This document shows positions 34,868-44,888 of a DNA stretch of 64,000 bases, piece by piece. This DNA comes from Piscirickettsiaceae bacterium (lineage in GTDB: Bacteria; Pseudomonadota; Gammaproteobacteria; Nitrosococcales; Methylophagaceae): contig JABSQM010000001.1 in the NCBI GenBank assembly GCA_013215805.1, positions 35,346 through 99,345 of the forward strand, read 5' to 3'. The position numbers were made by a program, and so were the translations under genes. The notes under the pieces were generated by a model, which saw only the letters and a program-made list of their open reading frames with translations, did no database searches and was not told where the DNA came from. The stretch's first letter is position 1; every line of letters begins with the position of its first letter.

Positions 34868-35345
34868 ATGGTTATCTTTGTCGTAAACTTTGTCGTAAAT
34901 TATGCAATATCGTTATCTTACGTTATATATACACCAATTATCATGTTTGAAAGTAGTCATTTTTATCTGACGCTATTGTAGACAATTATATGTTATTATC
35001 TTTCATATAAGTTCAGTTTTCCAAGAAATGGAAGAAATTAAATTGGAACGAGACTTGAAGGTCGATCATGTAATAATCAATCGTTAGGTTATTAAATTTA
35101 TACCTGTGTAAAGCATAACTTAAGATTTGAGAAGAGACTAGTTTTTCTTTATGGTACATAGATGAGAGCTATATCCAGACAAAAGGAGAATGATTTTACC
35201 ACTATCATGCCTGTCGATAAATTGGATAATTCAATCTATTTCCATATAAGTGTAAAGTGTAATTAAACAGTAGCTAAAGCCTTTCCTAATGAGGCTTTAT
35301 TTCATAATAACTACCAGATGAAATAATTATTGATGGAAATAATAT
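34868..35345 (+). mobile_element. Truncated IS6-family transposase fossil (copy A)
   Basis: Degenerate transposase with stops and frameshifts. Recognisable pieces in order are EEIKLERDLKVDHVIINR near 35,030-35,090 (family: EEIMxERGxxVDHxTxNRW), WYIDESYIQTKGE at 35,152 (family: WRMDETYIKVKGE), a short AKAFPNEALF segment and PDEIIIDGNN at 35,315. The C-terminal third, with the catalytic Glu, is missing, and the mfd start lies only 60 bases beyond. A related, longer copy lies at 50,826. The element was probably cut by deletion. It may now contain the mfd promoter (inference). Confidence 0.8.
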
Positions 35346-35404
35346 TTATTTTGGCTATGTATATTTTATAATATGTGGGAAAATATAAATTTTATTTAAT
35401 CATT

Positions 35405-38400
35405 ATGTCCAATTATATGATTATTTCATCTATGATTAGTCCTTTATATCCCCAATTGCCTCAAACTAATAATGATGTAGTTTGTGCGGGTCAACTTCAT
35501 GGTAGTGCTCAAGGTTTATTATTGTCGAAAGCAGCACTACAACATGATGGACCCTTAGTAGTTATAACGGATAAATCTGTTAGTGCACTTAGATTGAAGC
35601 TAGAATCTCAATTCTATGCTAGTAACGCCGGTTTAGATATTCTGTATTTTCCCGATTGGGGGACCTTGCCATATGACAATCATTCCCCTCACCAAGATGT
35701 TATCTTCGAGCGATTATCAACATTATATAAGTTGCCTAACCTGAAGCGTGGGCTATTATTTATTTCTATTTCGACAATGATGCATCGTATTACACCATGC
35801 GGATTTTTAAAAGACAATACTCTGAAATTAGAAATTGGCGATTTTTTTAGAGTCGAAGACTGGACAATTAAATTAAAAGAAATAGGATATCATTACGTAT
35901 CTCAAGTAATGAAACATGGTGAATTTACTATCCATGGTACCATCGTTGATATTTACCCTATGGGCAGTCAATCTCCTTATCGTATCAATTGTGTTGATGA
36001 TAAAATTGTTATCCTGCGCATCCTCGACCATGAGACTCAGAGATCATCAGATACTGTTAACTTAATTTATTTGTTGCCGACACGTGAATTTTTATTCACT
36101 GATGGTAATATTAAACTATTTCTTCGAAGATTTTGCTGTGATTTTTTAGACGTTTCACATAACAGTCCTATTTATAAAGAGGTTATCTCTGGTGATATGC
36201 CCGAAGGTATTGAATATTATTTACCTTTATTTCATCGAAAGACTAGTAATATTCTTGATTATCTGCCTGAGAATGCTCTATTGGTTAATATTGGCGCCAT
36301 TTATCATTCTGCCAATGCTTTTTGGGAAGAAATAGGTCGTTGTTTTCAAAAATATAGGTCTGATCTAAAGCGCCTCCCCTTGTTCAATCCTATTGAAATG
36401 TTTTTTCCAGTTGAAGACCTATTCACTAGTTTCAAGGGTTATCAGTGTTTGTATTTACAAACTCTTGAGCTTGATAAAGGCTTGGGAATGTGCAATTATG
36501 GCACGACTTTACCGCCCAATCTTACTCTTAATACTGATAAAGATGAATCTTATGAAGCGTTATCTTCCTTCATTGATCGCTTTGAGGGACGAATATTGTT
36601 GGTTATTGATTCGGAGCAATATGATGCCTTACTATCCCTATTAAATAAAAATAATATCCATTTCAGAACTTATAAAAATTGGGATGAATTTTTTTATGAT
36701 TATAGCATGTTAGGTATCATTGCCGTTCCTCTTGAATATGGATTAATCCTTCCGCAAAATAATATAGCCGTAATTGCCGGTATTCAGCTACTTGGTCATC
36801 AGGATATACGAAGTCGTTGTCATAATCTAAGAAAACCTGTTTTTAATACGGCCATTACCAACCTAACTGACTTGCATATTGGTGATGCCGTAGTGCATGA
36901 AGATCATGGTGTGGGTCGCTATTTAGGCTTGCAAACTTTAAGTGTGGGTGATGTGGATACTGAATACGTTGCTCTCAAATATTTTAATGATGATAAGCTT
37001 TATGTGCCAGTTTCAGCACTTAATTTGATTGTATGCTATTCTGGTGCGGCTTCAGAATTCGCACCCTTGCATAAACTGGGTTCCAGTCAATGGAAAAAGG
37101 CACGAAGTAAGGCGTCAGAAAAGTTACGAGATGTAGCAGCAGAACTATTAGATATTTATGCAGAACGCGCTATTCATAAAAAAACACCAATAAAAAATCC
37201 GGATGAGGGATATAGTGCCTTTATATCTACCTTCCCCTTTGATACTACACTGGATCAACAAAATGCCATAGATGATGTATTTAAAGATATGACATCAAAT
37301 ATACCTATGGATAGATTGTTATGTGGAGATGTTGGTTTTGGTAAAACCGAGGTAGCAATGCGTGCTTCCTTTTTAGCGGTACAATCCGGTAAGCAAGTGA
37401 TAGTACTGGTACCTACTACTTTGCTTGCTCAACAGCATTATAAAAACTTTAAAGAACGCTTCGCTGGTTGGCCAATTAATATTGAGATCATGTCTCGTTT
37501 TTGCTCTAATAAACAGCTAAATGCCGTTAAGCTGGCATTAAGTGAAGGTACTTCGGATATAATTATTAGCACTCATAAAATCATTCAGCAGGATGTACAA
37601 CCTAGACGACTTGGATTATTTATCCTGGACGAAGAACATCGCTTTGGTGTTAGTCAAAAGGAACGAATTAAAAAATACCGGAGCAGAATTGATGTATTAA
37701 CCTTGACGGCTACACCTATTCCTCGTACCTTAAATATGTCAATATTAGGTATTCGTGATGTATCCATAATCTCTACTCCACCTGCTAGGCGTCTTGAGAT
37801 TAAAACTTTTGTTCAGCAATGGGATGAGAGAGATATCCGTGAAGGTATGCTGCGAGAGATCAGGCGTGGCGGTCAAGTGTATTTCCTTCATAATAAGGTG
37901 AAGGATATAGATCGGTTCGCTCGAAAGATTAAGCTACTATTACCTGAAGCCAAGGTGGGCATTGCTCATGGTAAAATGCGTGAGCGAGATTTAGAACAGG
38001 TTATGGTTGATTTCTATAATCAGCGATTTAATATTTTAATCTGTACCACTATTATTGAAACAGGTATAGATGTTCCTTCTGCCAATACTATTTTTATAGA
38101 TCGTGCTGATAAACTTAGTTTATCTCAGCTCCATCAGATTCGTGGGCGTGTCGGTCGTTCTCATCACAGAGCTTATGCCTATTTAATTGTTCCATCACAA
38201 GAAATTATGACCCAAGATGCAATTAAACGTCTAGAAGCTATAAAATCTATTGAATATCTTGGCGCCGGCCTTGCTCTATCAATGCATGATTTAGAAATTC
38301 GTGGTGCTGGTGAACTTTTAGGTGATGATCAAAGTGGACAAATACGTGAGATTGGCTTTGCCCTTTATAATAAATTATTAAAACAGACGATAGATGTACT

Positions 38401-38878
38401 GAAATTAGGTAAAGATGCCACATCAATCGCAAATTATCGACAATATGTAGAGATAGATCTTCATGCCCCAGCCCTGATTCCAACTGATTATCTGCCTGAT
38501 GTGCATACTCGTTTAGTGCTGTACAAGCGTATTTCATCCGCGTTAGACCGCGAATCCTTATGTGAATTACAAGTTGAAATGATAGACCGTTTTGGTCCAT
38601 TGCCAGAACATCTACAAACCTTATTTGCTATTTATGCGTTACGTCTTAGAGCTGGGGATATAGGTATCCTAAAAATTGATGTATTCGATCAGGGTGGTTG
38701 CATCATTTTTGATAAGAATACCAACATTGATCCAATCAATATCATTGAGCTTGTCCAAAAACAACCTGACAAATTCAAATTATATAACTGTGATAAACTA
38801 TGTTTTTTTGATAGTATGTCTGATATAAATAGTAGAATAGCAGTACTAGAGCAGCTGCTTAAAGACTTACAAAATTGA
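35405..38878 (+). CDS. mfd: Transcription-repair coupling factor
   Basis: Large DNA translocase that removes stalled RNA polymerase and recruits UvrA. About 1157 residues from ATG 35405; an in-frame start at 35375 would add ten hydrophobic residues. It has the UvrB-like N-terminal module (for example FPDWGTLPYDNHSPHQD), an RNA-polymerase-interacting region near 500-560, and helicase motifs: Walker A GDVGFGKTE near 640, DEEH near 740, LTATPIPRTL, and RGRVGRS in the translocase lobe. The C-terminal UvrA-binding domain is present. It is complete although the nearby uvrC is dead, so it may now act mainly to clear stalled polymerases (inference). Confidence 0.97.
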   Translation: MSNYMIISSMISPLYPQLPQTNNDVVCAGQLHGSAQGLLLSKAALQHDGPLVVITDKSVSALRLKLESQFYASNAGLDILYFPDWGTLPYDNHSPHQDVIFERLSTLYKLPNLKRGLLFISISTMMHRITPCGFLKDNTLKLEIGDFFRVEDWTIKLKEIGYHYVSQVMKHGEFTIHGTIVDIYPMGSQSPYRINCVDDKIVILRILDHETQRSSDTVNLIYLLPTREFLFTDGNIKLFLRRFCCDFLDVSHNSPIYKEVISGDMPEGIEYYLPLFHRKTSNILDYLPENALLVNIGAIYHSANAFWEEIGRCFQKYRSDLKRLPLFNPIEMFFPVEDLFTSFKGYQCLYLQTLELDKGLGMCNYGTTLPPNLTLNTDKDESYEALSSFIDRFEGRILLVIDSEQYDALLSLLNKNNIHFRTYKNWDEFFYDYSMLGIIAVPLEYGLILPQNNIAVIAGIQLLGHQDIRSRCHNLRKPVFNTAITNLTDLHIGDAVVHEDHGVGRYLGLQTLSVGDVDTEYVALKYFNDDKLYVPVSALNLIVCYSGAASEFAPLHKLGSSQWKKARSKASEKLRDVAAELLDIYAERAIHKKTPIKNPDEGYSAFISTFPFDTTLDQQNAIDDVFKDMTSNIPMDRLLCGDVGFGKTEVAMRASFLAVQSGKQVIVLVPTTLLAQQHYKNFKERFAGWPINIEIMSRFCSNKQLNAVKLALSEGTSDIIISTHKIIQQDVQPRRLGLFILDEEHRFGVSQKERIKKYRSRIDVLTLTATPIPRTLNMSILGIRDVSIISTPPARRLEIKTFVQQWDERDIREGMLREIRRGGQVYFLHNKVKDIDRFARKIKLLLPEAKVGIAHGKMRERDLEQVMVDFYNQRFNILICTTIIETGIDVPSANTIFIDRADKLSLSQLHQIRGRVGRSHHRAYAYLIVPSQEIMTQDAIKRLEAIKSIEYLGAGLALSMHDLEIRGAGELLGDDQSGQIREIGFALYNKLLKQTIDVLKLGKDATSIANYRQYVEIDLHAPALIPTDYLPDVHTRLVLYKRISSALDRESLCELQVEMIDRFGPLPEHLQTLFAIYALRLRAGDIGILKIDVFDQGGCIIFDKNTNIDPINIIELVQKQPDKFKLYNCDKLCFFDSMSDINSRIAVLEQLLKDLQN

Positions 38879-39052
38879 TTATTTTAAGTCGGTATTAATC
38901 GTTTATGATTTATTTGGATCATTTTTAATAAAATAGCTTTATTTTAAATTATACTTTATGAGTTAATGAATATATTAGTAGCACCCATGTATTAAATGAC
39001 ATAATTATATTTATTGTTATCTTCACTATTCTAGTATCAATTATTAAAACAT

Positions 39053-39700
39053 CTAAGATCTGCTATGTTCTTGTTTGTTATTATGATAATCACACACATG
39101 GGAAACAGCGCATTGTTTACATAGAGGGTTTCTGGCCTTGCAAATATGGCGACCATGCCAAATAAGCCAGTGATGGGCGTTATCTATAAACGTTTTTGAT
39201 ATAGACTTGGTTAGTTGGTCTTCTACAGTATATACGGTTTTGCTCTTGGCTAAGCCCGTACGATTGGCAAGCCTGAATATGTGAGTATCCACCGCAATGA
39301 CGGGATGTTTAAAAACTATATTTAATATGACATTAGCTGTCTTTCTACCTACACCAGGTAAAGATTCTAGGTCCTTACGATTTCCTGGTACGTTAGAGTT
39401 ATGTAGTTTAATTAATTGACTACAGGTTTTAATTATATAAATAGATTTTTTTCTAAATAAACCTATGTTCCTTATATAGGACTTCAGTTTATCTTCGCCG
39501 AGTGCTAATATATTTTCTGGAGTATTCGCATTAGAATAAAGTTTATCTGTTGCCTTATTAACATTCACATCTGTAGCTTGTGCAGATAAAATTACGGATA
39601 TTAATAGTTCAAATGGTGAATCATAATTAAGATCAGTGGTAGGTTTTGGGTTATTATCTCTGAGTATTGAAAAAAATTCATGACGTTGTTCATTATTCAT
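39053..39700 (-). CDS. nth: Endonuclease III
   Basis: Base-excision-repair DNA glycosylase/AP lyase for oxidised pyrimidines. It has 215 residues, full length. The helix-hairpin-helix LPGVGRKTANVILN holds the catalytic lysine near residue 120, and AVDTHIFRLANR has the catalytic Asp near 138. The 4Fe-4S ligands are in CKARNPLCKQCAVSHVC near 187-203. It overlaps rsxE by 4 bases and ends the rsx operon, exactly as in E. coli. It converges with mfd. Confidence 0.97.
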   Translation of the reverse strand: MNNEQRHEFFSILRDNNPKPTTDLNYDSPFELLISVILSAQATDVNVNKATDKLYSNANTPENILALGEDKLKSYIRNIGLFRKKSIYIIKTCSQLIKLHNSNVPGNRKDLESLPGVGRKTANVILNIVFKHPVIAVDTHIFRLANRTGLAKSKTVYTVEDQLTKSISKTFIDNAHHWLIWHGRHICKARNPLCKQCAVSHVCDYHNNKQEHSRS

Positions 39701-40392
39701 AATAATTTAGCTAAAGTTTTAGGTTCTATAATACTTTTAATTGTTTCATCTTGTTTGTTATTTTTAGCATCAATTATGTTTTTTAACGCAACTATTATAC
39801 CTAATCCAATGAAGGCACCTGGAGGTAATAAAGCTATTAGGAAGCCACGATAGTCTTCAAGTACTACGATAGAAAAACCACGGGCTGACTCTCCAAACAT
39901 TAAATGGGATTCACTTAATAATGTACCAAGTCCGATGAGTTCACGTATTGATCCTAGTAATACTAGTATGATTGTAAATCCAATTCCCATCATTAATCCG
40001 TCAACCAAGGATGGTCCAACTTCATTTTTAGCAGCGAAGGCAGCAGCCCGACCCGTGATTGCGCAATTTGTTACAATCAATGGAATGAAGATACTTAAAA
40101 TCAGGTAAAGCTCATGAAACCATGCATTCATCAATAATTCTATGGTAGTGACTATTGATGCAATGATTAACATAAACACTGGTAAGCGAGCTTCATCAGG
40201 TATTTGTTTACGCAATAATGATATTAGACCGTTAGAGGCGACGAGGGTAACGATGGTTGCTAAGCCCAAACCAAGTCCATTAATAACAGTGTTTGATATT
40301 GCTAAAAGGGGGCAGAGCCCTAGTAGCTGTACCAAAGCTGGGTTATTTTTCCATAAGCCGTTACGAATGATTTGGCTATAGAGTTCATTCAT
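39697..40392 (-). CDS. rsxE: Rsx/Rnf electron transport complex subunit E
   Basis: Inner-membrane subunit of the ion-coupled ferredoxin:NAD oxidoreductase-type complex (Rnf), called Rsx in E. coli, where it keeps SoxR reduced. It has 231 residues and six hydrophobic helices. Family segments are NPALVQLLGLCPLLAISNT near residue 18 and TNCAITGRAAAFAAKN near 107. It overlaps rsxG by one base and nth by four. It is homologous to RsxA in the same operon. Confidence 0.96.
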   Translation of the reverse strand: MNELYSQIIRNGLWKNNPALVQLLGLCPLLAISNTVINGLGLGLATIVTLVASNGLISLLRKQIPDEARLPVFMLIIASIVTTIELLMNAWFHELYLILSIFIPLIVTNCAITGRAAAFAAKNEVGPSLVDGLMMGIGFTIILVLLGSIRELIGLGTLLSESHLMFGESARGFSIVVLEDYRGFLIALLPPGAFIGLGIIVALKNIIDAKNNKQDETIKSIIEPKTLAKLL

Positions 40393-41024
40393 TATTTAAT
40401 TTCCGTCACTGCGAACAGTTCATTGCGATGTACATCAAAATAAAATAGAGATTTCTTGATTGCTGTTACTACTGCTCTAGGTGTCACCGTTGCTCCGGTA
40501 AATTGATTTAATGCTCCGCCATCCTTTTTAACTTTCCATTTACTCACATTAGAATTGAATAAATATAGGCCTCTAAAATTTAAGATCCAAGCAGTTTTTT
40601 TAATATCGATTTTATCTCCTAATCCAGGTGTCTCCTTATGCTGTATAACTCTGACACCAATCAGGCGTCCATCAAATGCGATTCCAACTAGTATTGTAAT
40701 TGTACCATTATATCCATCAGGAGCAATTATGGTTAGTGCCGCTGCAACCGGCATTCCATTCAAGCGTGCACGATATACCGTACTAATGTGATTGGTTCCG
40801 AGTTGTTTATTTGGAGCTAAGTATAGGGTGTCACCTAATATCTTATTGTTATATTGTGTTCTAGGAATAACAGCATTTAGAGCTTTTAATAGAGTCTGAC
40901 GTTCATTTTTAATGATTTTATCACGGGTATTATATTTTGTAAAAACTACTAAGCTGGTGGAGCATACCGCAAAAATAGATAATACTAAACCTACATGTGA
41001 AATATGACTTCTAAGGACATTCAT
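40392..41024 (-). CDS. rsxG: Rsx/Rnf electron transport complex subunit G
   Basis: FMN-bearing subunit facing the periplasm. It has 210 residues with one N-terminal membrane anchor. The covalent-flavin motif is TGATVTPRAVV near residue 175; the second Thr is the expected FMN attachment site. The PGLGDKI segment near 130 is conserved. The gene overlaps rsxD and rsxE by one base each, so all are translated from one message. Confidence 0.96.
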   Translation of the reverse strand: MNVLRSHISHVGLVLSIFAVCSTSLVVFTKYNTRDKIIKNERQTLLKALNAVIPRTQYNNKILGDTLYLAPNKQLGTNHISTVYRARLNGMPVAAALTIIAPDGYNGTITILVGIAFDGRLIGVRVIQHKETPGLGDKIDIKKTAWILNFRGLYLFNSNVSKWKVKKDGGALNQFTGATVTPRAVVTAIKKSLFYFDVHRNELFAVTEIK

Positions 41025-42055
41025 TACTTCACCATTCCATAAATTTTAGGTTGAGTGTAATAATCAATTAATGGTACTAACATATTCATTAGTAACACGG
41101 CAAATGCTATCCCATCAGGGTAGCCTCCCCAGACGCGAATAATATATGTAAGAAGCCCAACTCCTGCACCAAATATGAGTCGACCCCTGGTAGTCGTTGA
41201 TGCGGTCACCGGATCTGTTGCAATAAAAAATGCACCTATCATTGTTCCACCACTTAATAAATGAAACAGCGGATCTGCGGTAGCCTGTGGCACTATTAAG
41301 AAGGTCGCAGTGCTAATGGTCAATAGAGCCGTAATCATTGCGGCAGGTATATGCCAACTGATAATACGGCGGTAAATCATGAATATACCGCCTATGGCGA
41401 ACCAGATGTTTATCCATTCCCATCCTATTCCACCAAATAGACCGAATAGAGCTTGATTCTGAATATGGTCTGGTAGTTGTGATAAGCTAATTTGGGTTTT
41501 CATCACATCCAATGGCGTAGCACCTGAAAAAGTGTCAATATTGGCACCGGTTGTTAACTCACCATTAAATATTATTTGTATAGCGCTAATAATATCCATT
41601 GGATTATCCGTGAGCTCTTTCATTGGCAGCCATATTGTCATTTCTAGGGGGAACGATAATAGCAATATAATATATGCTACCATAGCAGGATTAAATGGGT
41701 TGTATCCTAATCCGCCAAATAAATGTTTGGCAAAAATAATGGCGAATAATATGCCTATGACAGTCATCCACCATGGTGTCAAGGGTGGCACTGCTGTGGC
41801 AAATAATACAGCCGTGACTATAGCGCTACCATCGGTTATGAAAGGCTTTATTGGCCGGTTACGTAGCCTTAGCATGATTGCTTCTGTTGCTAGAGCAGAT
41901 AAAATTGCTAATGTAATATTGATTAGTATACCTGGACCGAAAAAGAATATGATGGCAATAAGTGCTGGTACTATGGCGATTAGCAATTGGATCATATGCA
42001 AAGTTACACTGCTAGTGCTAGATAAAAAGGGAGGACTAAGACGGAATAAAGACAT
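41024..42055 (-). CDS. rsxD: Rsx/Rnf electron transport complex subunit D
   Basis: Membrane subunit related to NqrB, with a second covalent FMN. It has 343 residues and about nine helices. The FMN-attachment motif is FSGATPLDVMK near residue 178. Other family segments are FGGLGYNPFNPAMVAY near 112 and ATDPVTASTTTRGRLIFG near 280. It lies 35 bases after rsxC and overlaps rsxG by one base. Confidence 0.96.
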   Translation of the reverse strand: MSLFRLSPPFLSSTSSVTLHMIQLLIAIVPALIAIIFFFGPGILINITLAILSALATEAIMLRLRNRPIKPFITDGSAIVTAVLFATAVPPLTPWWMTVIGILFAIIFAKHLFGGLGYNPFNPAMVAYIILLLSFPLEMTIWLPMKELTDNPMDIISAIQIIFNGELTTGANIDTFSGATPLDVMKTQISLSQLPDHIQNQALFGLFGGIGWEWINIWFAIGGIFMIYRRIISWHIPAAMITALLTISTATFLIVPQATADPLFHLLSGGTMIGAFFIATDPVTASTTTRGRLIFGAGVGLLTYIIRVWGGYPDGIAFAVLLMNMLVPLIDYYTQPKIYGMVK

Positions 42056-42090
42056 ATTTATGTTGTTGATCTATTATAAATTTAAGAGTT

Positions 42091-43569
42091 TTAGTTTTCA
42101 CTTCTGCTATTAGCCTTTCTTGTAGCCAACGTTATTTTATGTTTGCGCTGTTTTTCTTTTCTTGCAACACGTTCATATTCCTGACGTTCTAGTCTATTAT
42201 CATGTCTGATGCGAGCAATATTTGCTTTTTGTGATTCTCTTTTCTTGTTCGTAGTTTCAGTTTTAGCTAATCTAAAATATTGTACTAGTGGAATTTTGCT
42301 TGGGCAAACATAGCTGCAACAGCCACATTCTATACAATTAAATAGGCTATATTCTTGCATTTTATCCATATTTCTAGAACGAGAATACCAATAAAGTTGT
42401 TGGGGCAATAGTTTAATAGGGCATACAGTAGCGCAGTCTCCACAACGAATACAAGGCAATGGGTTAGTATCCTTAGCCGTATTTTCAACGCCTACTAATA
42501 TACAGTTGGCAGTTTTAGTAATGGGTAAATTATTATCGGCAAGGTTATATCCCATCATAGGTCCCCCTTGTATTAGGGGGGCTCCAACTTGGTGTTTGGT
42601 ACCACAAAATCTTAATAATTCATGTATCGGTGTTCCTAATAATGTTTCGAAGTTACCCGAATTATCTAAGTCCGTTCCGGTTACAGTAACTATACGTGAA
42701 ATTAGTGGTTCACTATGTTTGATTGCGCGTCCTATTGCGTATGCCGTGGTTATATTATGCAGTACTATTCCAATATGAATAGGTAATCCAGATCCTGGTA
42801 TTTCTTTGCCTGTCACTACTTGTATAAGTTGTTTCTCACTACCGGTGGGGTATAGGTTGGGTATTACTACTATTTTGGTATCTCTAATTCTCTGATTTAA
42901 GTTTAGCGCTATTCTCATTGATAAAATAGCCTCAGGCTTGTTATCCTCGATTGCAATTACACAATTATTGACATTTAGAGCTCGTTGCATAATTTCTATA
43001 CCGTCTATAATGCTTTGGGCACGTTCACGCATGATTACGTCATCACATGTAATATAGGGCTCACATTCAGCGCCATTGATAATTAATGTTTCTACATAAT
43101 GGTGAATCCCAGAATTAATTTTAATAAAACTTGGAAATCCCGCACCTCCTAAGCCAACGATGCCAGCGTCTGATATAAGGTGGCATAAATCATTAGGAGA
43201 AAGATGTGTGAAATCGTAGGTTATTCGACGGTCTATCCATTTATCTTGACCATCGGTTTCAATGGTAATGCTAGGAAATGATGAATTTGACTGATGGAGC
43301 ATTGGATGTTCACTAATTTCCTTAATGGTACCTGAGCTAGGGGCATGTAAATTAGCTGATATATGACCATTTGAGGAGGCAATCTTTTGACCTTTCAGAA
43401 CCTTATTATCTACCTTAACACAAGGTGTAGCTACCTCACCAATATGTTGTTGCAAAGGCAATACTAAAGTATGACTTAAAGACATTTTACGTATAGGTGT
43501 TGCGGTCGAGCGTCTTTTTCTTCCAGGAAGTTTTAAACCTCCTGGGAATGAATTAAGATATTGCGTCAT
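42091..43569 (-). CDS. rsxC: Rsx/Rnf electron transport complex subunit C (short form)
   Basis: Peripheral subunit related to the NADH-dehydrogenase 51-kDa/NqrA fold. It has 492 residues, against about 740 in E. coli. The glycine-rich NADH/FMN-binding segment ([14 protein letters not shown]) is near residue 133. Two 4Fe-4S motifs, [12 protein letters not shown] near 370 and [12 protein letters not shown] near 409, are intact. The long repeat-rich C-terminal extension of E. coli RsxC is absent and replaced by a basic tail. It overlaps rsxB by 4 bases. Confidence 0.96.
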   Translation of the reverse strand: MTQYLNSFPGGLKLPGRKRRSTATPIRKMSLSHTLVLPLQQHIGEVATPCVKVDNKVLKGQKIASSNGHISANLHAPSSGTIKEISEHPMLHQSNSSFPSITIETDGQDKWIDRRITYDFTHLSPNDLCHLISDAGIVGLGGAGFPSFIKINSGIHHYVETLIINGAECEPYITCDDVIMRERAQSIIDGIEIMQRALNVNNCVIAIEDNKPEAILSMRIALNLNQRIRDTKIVVIPNLYPTGSEKQLIQVVTGKEIPGSGLPIHIGIVLHNITTAYAIGRAIKHSEPLISRIVTVTGTDLDNSGNFETLLGTPIHELLRFCGTKHQVGAPLIQGGPMMGYNLADNNLPITKTANCILVGVENTAKDTNPLPCIRCGDCATVCPIKLLPQQLYWYSRSRNMDKMQEYSLFNCIECGCCSYVCPSKIPLVQYFRLAKTETTNKKRESQKANIARIRHDNRLERQEYERVARKEKQRKHKITLATRKANSRSEN

Positions 43570-44126
43570 GATTGCTCATTTGATTGCAAATCGATGTGAG
43601 AAAGATTCGACCAATTCCAACTATTAGTTTTGGCCTTTGTTTCAACCATATCAATACAATCTACAGGGCAAGGATTAACGCATAATTCACAACCAGTACA
43701 TTCATTCGTAACAACGGTGTGCATTTGTTTGGCAGCTCCAATAATGGCATCTACAGGACAGGCTTGTATACATAACGTACAGCCAATACATCGTTCTTCG
43801 TCGATAACTGCCAATGTTTTAGATCCTTCAATTCCACACTCTTTATCAAGTGGCTTTACCTCTACTTCTAGTAAATTTGCTAGAGCTTGAATAGTATCTT
43901 CACCGCCAGGTGGGCAACGGTTAATATCTACTTCACCATTGGCGATGGCCTTAGCATAAGGCCGGCAGCCCGCAAAATTGCATTGTCCGCATTGTGTTTG
44001 GGGTAGTAATTTATCAATTTGTTCAATTATGGGATTATCTTCGACTTTAAGATAAATTGAAGCAAAACCTAACATTAGACCAAAGATCAGCGCCAATAGC
44101 GTTATAGCTAAAATTGGGGTGAACAT
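43566..44126 (-). CDS. rsxB: Rsx/Rnf electron transport complex subunit B
   Basis: Iron-sulfur subunit that brings electrons into the complex. It has 186 residues: an N-terminal membrane anchor, then the [16 protein letters not shown]...CPPGG four-cysteine motif near residues 46-75, then two ferredoxin motifs [12 protein letters not shown] near 113 and [12 protein letters not shown] near 143. All cluster ligands are present. It sits three bases after rsxA and overlaps rsxC by four. Confidence 0.97.
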   Translation of the reverse strand: MFTPILAITLLALIFGLMLGFASIYLKVEDNPIIEQIDKLLPQTQCGQCNFAGCRPYAKAIANGEVDINRCPPGGEDTIQALANLLEVEVKPLDKECGIEGSKTLAVIDEERCIGCTLCIQACPVDAIIGAAKQMHTVVTNECTGCELCVNPCPVDCIDMVETKAKTNSWNWSNLSHIDLQSNEQS

Positions 44127-44129
44127 AGA

Positions 44130-44711
44130 TTAGATTTTTACGAGGCCGGCAAAGCCCATAAAAGCCATTGACATTAATCCAGCAGTAATTAAACTGATAG
44201 CAGCGCCTTGAAATGGTATTGGAACATCCGCGACAGCAATACGTTCACGCATGGCGGCGAATATGATTAATACCATTGAGAAGCCAATGGAGGCGCTACA
44301 ACCGTATAGCGCTGATTGTATAAATCCATGTTGTTCTTGTATGTTTAGCAAAGCAACACCTAGAACGGCACAGTTAGTGGTAATTAGTGGTAAAAAGATA
44401 CCTAGTACTTGATAAAGTAAAGGGCTTGTTTTGTGAACAATCATTTCGGTGAATTGGACTACTACAGCAATGACGAAAATGAAACTTATGGTGCGTAAAA
44501 ATTCTATATTAAGTGGCATCAGTAAATATTGGTTGATCAAATAGCTACATATTGAGGAGAGCGTTAGTACAAAAGTTGTAGCTAATCCCATACCTACGGC
44601 GGTTTCCAATTTACGAGAAACACCCATGAATGGACATAGCCCTAGAAATTTAACCAAAATAATATTATTTACCAGAATAGTACTAATTATAATGAGAGCA
44701 TAGTCTGCCAT
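44130..44711 (-). CDS. rsxA: Rsx/Rnf electron transport complex subunit A
   Basis: First gene of the rsxABCDGE-nth operon. It has 193 residues, six membrane helices, and the family segments [17 protein letters not shown] near residue 15 and [12 protein letters not shown] near 111. TAGG precedes the ATG. The whole operon is complete and tightly packed, in contrast to the loose surroundings, which argues that it is functional. The electron donor and the coupling ion cannot be read from sequence. Confidence 0.97.
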   Translation of the reverse strand: MADYALIIISTILVNNIILVKFLGLCPFMGVSRKLETAVGMGLATTFVLTLSSICSYLINQYLLMPLNIEFLRTISFIFVIAVVVQFTEMIVHKTSPLLYQVLGIFLPLITTNCAVLGVALLNIQEQHGFIQSALYGCSASIGFSMVLIIFAAMRERIAVADVPIPFQGAAISLITAGLMSMAFMGFAGLVKI

Positions 44712-44888
44712 TTAATAACCTACATTGTTTGTATCTGATATTATCTTCATCATTAACCCAAGACACGATGCTTATACTTATACTTATATCTTATAAGTAC
44801 TGATTTCCGAAGTAAAGGGTTAATAGCTATTATGATTCATGCATATCTTCAATAAGTAAATAATCAATTATCAGGAGTTGTTTTTAAT

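Noticed and set aside
35279-35310. A terminator-like hairpin, AAAGCCT...AGGCTTT, before mfd.
   Set aside because: The bases encode the conserved AKAFPNEALF part of the IS6-type fossil and no proper T-run follows.
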